A stretch of DNA of 64,000 nucleotides. Origin: Lepidodermella squamata (lineage: Eukaryota; Gastrotricha). Made by a program: the position numbers and the translations under genes. Location of the stretch: NCBI GenBank assembly GCA_047495785.1, contig JBLDXI010000024.1, positions 4,216,001 to 4,280,000 of the forward strand, given 5' to 3'. Below, piece by piece: positions 59,526 to 64,000 of this stretch; position 1 is the stretch's first letter, and every line of letters begins with the position of its first letter. The notes beneath the pieces are model-generated. The model did no database searches and was not told where the DNA came from. It worked only from the letters and a program-made list of their open reading frames with translations.

Positions 59526-61445
59526 CTTGATCGCAAATAGAACCTCGCCAGCCACTTTTACACGAGCAAGTGTTCGGCGCAACACACGATCCACCATTGG
59601 TACAGGCTGGCGAACACACAGCCGCAATAGCCGTTGTTACAAGAATGTTACCACTGGAGGCTAAGTTAAAAAGATATTGCGACTTACGCGTGCTGCAGTC
59701 AGACCCAGTCCAACCCGCTGCACAAGTGCAAATGTTCGGAGCTGTGCAAGAACCTCCATTCAAGCAAACAGGAGAGCAGATAGCTGAAAAATCCATGGGG
59801 TTACATTAGCGAAGTAAATATAGCCTTTATTCATACTGGTTGAACAATTGGAGCCAGTCCAGCCCGCTGCACACGTGCAAATGTTAGGACTAGAGCACGT
59901 GCCGCCATTTAAACAGCCTCCAATTGATGAACAATCGGCTAGGAATGAAAAAACGGTTCGATATCAGCTTGTTCAATATTTCTTTCACTTTAGTTTACAG
60001 TTCAATGATTATTAGCTTTTTCGACTGTTTAAGAAAAAGGATTGAAACAAAAAATGTAAGCAACTGAGTCGTGTCGGCTTTAAAACTACTTTGAACTAAG
60101 CATAGAGATCAGATTAACCAGAGAGGAAACTCAATGCAAAACTTTACACAAAAAGTCAGCAAGTTTTTTAAGATGGATTTCAGATGGATTTCAGCTAATT
60201 AATGATGACCAGAAAACTGCTCATTTTTTATTCGCATTGTGAAAAATGGCATTGAGCTTTATATTCCTAAGGTTATTTTCGGCGACTCATTACGAGTTTG
60301 GCAACGCAAACCCCGTTCGATTAGACGCTACCGAACAGGAGATAGTGATGTGTAAAAATTTGTGTATTTTTCTAATTAGCTGAACACGATGGTGCATGCC
60401 AAATTGTCGTAGGACCTACAGAAGTGATGTTATTATGGGCCGAGTATGCCTACTTTGAGATCTAATAACTCGAGTTATACTCAAAAGCCTTCCGAGAGAC
60501 CTATACCATCTGGTAGAGCACATCCCAAACTTTCATTTCTGAAAAGCTCAGCCAAAACCCTGACCCTTTATGGAGATATGACAGATTACAGTTTTGCACT
60601 CTACACAAAAAACTGAATTTTATAAATTCCAAATATCTCCTCGTTGGAAGCTGATGCTTGCATACGGTTTTTTACCGTGTGCGATTTCTGAATCAAGGAA
60701 TCATCTGGAATTCTTGTCAATGATAAATTCGAGAGGATTCATGGCTAAATTTAGTGTTTTTTTTTAAACCTTGAAGAAAGGAAAAATTATCAAAATTCCT
60801 CCTTAATGGAAAAATGCGAAAATACTTTTTGTAGAGAGTGTTCTGCATGAGTTTCCTCTCTGGTTAATCTGATCTCTATGGAACTATGGAAGCTAAATTT
60901 AATAAATGCAATTATACCTTGGTCGCAAATAGAACCTCGCCAGCCAACGTTACACGAGCAAGTGTTCGGCGCCACACACGACCCACCGTTGCTACAGGCT
61001 GGCGAACACACAGCCAGAATAGCTGTTGTTACGAGAATGTTACCACAGGAGGCTAAGTAAAAATGATATTGCGACTTACGCGTGCTGCAGTCAGACCCAG
61101 TCCAGCCCGCTGCACATGTACAAATGTTAGGAATAGAGCACGTGCCGCCGTTTAAACAGCCACCAATTGATGAACAATCGGCTGTGAGTCAAGAAATGTG
61201 ATGCTAATCAGCATTGTAACAGTTTCAACTCACGCGTTGTACAATTTAACCCCGTCCAACCAAGCTGGCAAACGCAGGAATTGGGAGCCGCACAAGTTCC
61301 TCCGTTCAAACAACCTCCTATAGGGGCACAATCGGCTAAAAACACTTCAGCTATCACATATAATCATGTTCAAGGCTAGCGATTTCACCTTGATCGCAAA
61401 TAGAATCTCCCCAACCGACGTTACACGAGCAAGTGTTCGGCGCAA
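59526..61445 (-). pseudogene. Gene C EGF exon cluster with tandem copies
   Basis: EGF exons at 61445-61389 (partial), 61335-61234, 61181-61080, 61052-60918, 59938-59837, 59783-59688 and 59660-59526. The exons 59660-59526, 61052-60918 and the fragment 61445-61389 are copies of one another (CSPACxNGGSCVAPNTCSC, GWRGSICDQG). A 980-bp gap between 59938 and 60918 holds an inverted-repeat element. Confidence 0.65.
60101..60880. mobile_element. 780-bp inverted-repeat element, possibly hAT-like, in a gene C intron
   Basis: CATAGAGATCAGATTAACCA at the left end is matched by the complement at the right, and the match continues imperfectly for about 55 bases. The flanks GAACTAAG (60093-60100) and GAACTATG (60881-60888) agree at 7 of 8 positions, as for an 8-bp target duplication. 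No coding capacity. Confidence 0.7.
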
Positions 61446-61835
61446 GTGATTGAAATTTTGGTTAGCTGCGGGATAATTCCTTTGAATAATAGTCCAACCA
61501 CCACCGAGGGCCGACATTTCGCAGTAGGCTTGTACCGCGCTCCCGCCAGGCGGATAAATTGTATAAACTCCATTTGGTGCATGTGGCGAGTTGACAGCAA
61601 TATCAGAACAGTCCACGGGGTTTGGGTAAGACATAGCGACACCTGGAATAATCGTTTTCCGAAATTTCACAATTTTATCGGAGCACAAACCTGGTGTTCC
61701 ATAGAAATCATTTGGCTGCCGCCTCACCATCATCTGAACTTTCATGATTGTTTCAGATGCTGGCCGAAAAGAAGCCCAATTAACTCCCTGATATGGTGTA
61801 GTTGAGTTATAAACTCTATGTGGATAAGACTGACT

Positions 61836-63350
61836 TTAAGTATGGCGTAATCGGCTGAAATTAACGTACCCATTAAGACTTGATATTTGGCAAGTGTTTC
61901 CATACCACCAACCGCCCGTGTTCATCGCTGCACAATTTACGCCACTGACTTTGTCATTGTCTAGATCTGGTGCGCTGAATTGACTGCCTATTGCTGGGCC
62001 CATCTCGCTGGACCCCAAGTTGCCGATACCGGCTTGAGTGAAGGATAGCGTTTAATTACTTGACGTGCTTATCGTTCTAAAGCCTTTCCAAATTTGGAAA
62101 CCGTTGAGATTGTTCTCCAAATCAGCAATGTATATAGCCATTTGATAATAATTATACGACGGGGATACTATAGTATGAAGGTTGTGCAAACCCAGCCAGA
62201 AACTATTGTTGAATGAGCCGAACCCGGATACGTAATCGGTCCAGGGCCGAGTGAAATCGACAGAAGCCGAAGAGCGCCGCTGAAATACTGTCCAACCGCC
62301 ACCGAGTGCCTTCATATCACAGTATACCTTTCGAGAGGCTGTTCCCAAAGTATTGATGGTGTAAGCTCCGCTGGGAGCCGACGGCTGTCTCATCGCAATG
62401 TCCTCACAATCCACCGGCGGTAGTGTCAATTGATCTGATAAAAATCGATTCGTTTCAAAATCGCGTCCATAAATTAGATTATCAATTAAGTAATATATAC
62501 CACAATGAGGCCAAGGGTTGAGAGTCGGATCTTTACTAGAGTAACCAATCGGACATTGGCAACCAGCTTCTGAGCACACAGTGCAACCAGCATGAGCCAA
62601 GCATCCGTCCACCAGAAACCTAATTCGCATCGCTGTAATAGACGTCGAACTGTTCCTCGGATGAATGCGCAATGAATTTCTGCGTCCTAATAACAGGGCA
62701 CAGAACGGTCGAGTAGAAATAAGTCGTCGAAGAGCCATTTAGCGATGTATTGAATAGCACGGGAGTGCTCCTCGAATCTTGCTGATCAGTCAATACTGGC
62801 AAGAACAGTTCGCCCATGCCGGTCTTCGCGAGAAAAGATAAAGCAAACGAAATTACATAGCCGAAACCTATTTCCCCGGCGGCAGTTCTTATCGTGCGAA
62901 CAGAGACCTCCCTGCCAAAGTTCAAATCCAAGTATATGTTGATTTCACTTCCCAAAGGTCGCCAAAAAGATCCTGGTGGCAGATTTCCGTTTGCATTTGC
63001 AGCAGTTCCGGATGAAGCAGTTATTGATCCACACCACTCAGCAATCTTAGATATCAGCTCAATATTTTGGCATGCCGTCGCTATTTCATTAACGATGTTC
63101 ATAGATATATAATCCATAGCATTACTTTTTAACTAACATTGATTGCATGTTGGCCCAGTCCAATCATCCACGCATGTGCATGTCTCTGGAGCCGTGCAGC
63201 TGCCACCGTTGAGACAAGGATTTGAACAGGACTCTGCTTACGTAAAATATGAAATGTATGCGGAATTTTCCCGTGATGGAACGAACGTGCGGTAACTTTT
63301 TGCTGCAGGGTGAAGATTGAAATGAGCAGAAAACATACAAAAAGCCGCAT
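61836..63350 (-). pseudogene. Gene C 5' part: signal, EGF, discoidin-like and FBG 1, with two lesions
   Basis: Same exon order and splice signals as gene B 24028-22552. The discoidin exon has an extra GAAT at about 62673, which shifts the frame after RTQK. FBG 1 has TAA in place of the TAC Tyr codon of SNYTLS at about 62054. The later FBG 1 block (CAAMNTGGWWYGNTC) is still recognisable. Confidence 0.8.
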
Positions 63351-64000
63351 CAGGAAGCCACTAGATGGTTCCAAAAAATCGATTTCGACAGTAAGTTATC
63401 TGTTTCTTCGAAAAATCGCGATAATGCTTAACTGCCTTCAAAAACGCCTAAAATATTTATGAGGTCTCAGTTATCCTAAATCCAAGTGGAACAACTAAGC
63501 TATTGGCCATTTATTGGAAAACGGTCAAAGAAAGTGCCTACGTGTTGGGAAACCCCTAACACGTAACCTTAAAACTGCAAAAAATTAAGTTATCATTTAG
63601 CAACAGGCAGCAACATTGATTCCGCCCCTTCCGCCAGTTTGAAATAAATCGATCGCTTGCAGGTTTTGTTGACTGCCAAGTTCAATAATTAGTTACTTAT
63701 CCGCAGGGCATATCGTCTATAACAATGAAAATACCCAACCAGCAAATTTGTTATTAGCCATTGCGTATCTATTGTATAATTGATGTTACAGCTTTTTGCA
63801 ACGCTTTTTTGGGAGAATCGATGCTTGCCATTCTTAGCTCTTTTGTTTAGATTTTTATCAATCAATAAGACAGAATGACCCCGGTGTGGTGCGCTTTCCG
63901 GTTCAACACTTTCAAGGTTTGCGCATTCATGATGTCGCACAAAGACGGGATGAAAGTAGGTAGAAATGCCAAACCCACAGTTTTTTCGATAAGCGATAGG
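63351..64000. other. Upstream region of gene C, copied from gene B
   Basis: Close copy of 24029-24675, non-coding, with small deletions. Continues to the window edge. Confidence 0.7.

Larger units (their letters stand above)
53695..63350 (-). pseudogene. Gene C: decayed third copy of the FBG/EGF polycystin family
   Basis: Runs from an ATG at 63350 (leader MRLFVCFLLISIFTLQQ) through EGF, discoidin-like and FBG 1 sequences, a truncated FBG 2 fused to EGF exons, EGF exons with a Ser/Thr stalk, PLAT and the polycystin channel, to a stop at 53695. Damage compared with gene B: a 4-bp duplication (GAAT) at about 62673 in the discoidin exon; a TAA in FBG 1 at about 62054; loss of most of FBG 2 and all of FBG 3-4, PAN and Sushi; a frameshift near 57940; a TGA near 57627; a 7-base deletion near 54722 between TMs; and a duplicated exon (55495-55732). 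This many lesions make it a likely pseudogene, though some may be assembly errors. Confidence 0.78.
61446..64000. repeat. Segmental duplication, copy 2 (gene C 5' part plus upstream)
   Basis: Matches 22131-24675 in the same orientation and reaches the right edge, so its true end is not seen. The left junction, at 61445/61446, cuts FBG 2 after NQNFN and joins it to the middle of an EGF exon ending CAAGTGTTCGGCGCAA. 63351-64000 is non-coding upstream DNA in both copies. Confidence 0.8.

Noticed and set aside
1-64000. tRNA, rRNA or other structural RNA genes
   Set aside because: No cloverleaf, rRNA core or snRNA-like sequence was recognised by eye; only a tRNA-end-like primer site in the retroelement was found.

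Overview
This is animal DNA. The genes are split by many short introns (about 50-60 bp, GT-AG), and they encode secreted or membrane proteins built from metazoan modules: EGF, fibrinogen-C (FBG), Sushi/CCP, discoidin-like (F5/8C), C-type lectin, LamG, PLAT/polycystin, Cys-loop channel and class C GPCR. Compact introns, lectin-domain families and many small DNA transposons suggest an invertebrate. I cannot fix the phylum from sequence alone.

Layout. (1) Positions 1-8734, minus: gene A, a multi-exon ectodomain with signal peptide, five EGFs, a discoidin-like domain, four FBG domains, a PAN-like segment, three Sushi domains and then an array of single-EGF exons running off the left edge. (2) 10715-24028, minus: gene B, a complete relative. 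The same ectodomain continues through a Ser/Thr-rich stalk into a PLAT domain and an 11-TM polycystin-1-like channel. (3) 25203-28306, minus: a LamG/lectin-like ectodomain joined through a Thr-rich linker to a Cys-loop ligand-gated channel. (4) 28059-32424: a nearly exact 2183-bp tandem duplication that made an in-frame chimeric gene (29374-30489). (5) 31557-34142: a six-exon transposon-type gene. (6) 34449-42281: an env-bearing LTR retroelement, minus, with identical 195-bp LTRs but no reverse transcriptase. (7) 43593-47799: DNA transposons and a GABA-B-receptor-like gene on the plus strand that is broken by a transposon and a frameshift. (8) 48120-52141: C-type lectin genes, one intact, one broken, plus an inverted fragment. 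(9) 53695-63350, minus: gene C, a decayed third member of the A/B family, with 5' sequence copied from gene B.

Genes A, B and C lie head to tail and form one tandem family of chimeric adhesion-polycystins. The FBG/EGF/discoidin region would present an extracellular lectin-like surface and the PLAT/TM region would report binding as ion flux. The LamG/Cys-loop fusion next door repeats the theme of a lectin-like domain on a channel, and soluble C-type lectins lie nearby. A recognition or sensory role is inference only. Inverted-repeat DNA elements occupy many introns and spacers.

Limits: exon boundaries are read by eye from splice signals and from comparison among the copies. Several genes carry frameshifts that could be true decay or assembly indels.
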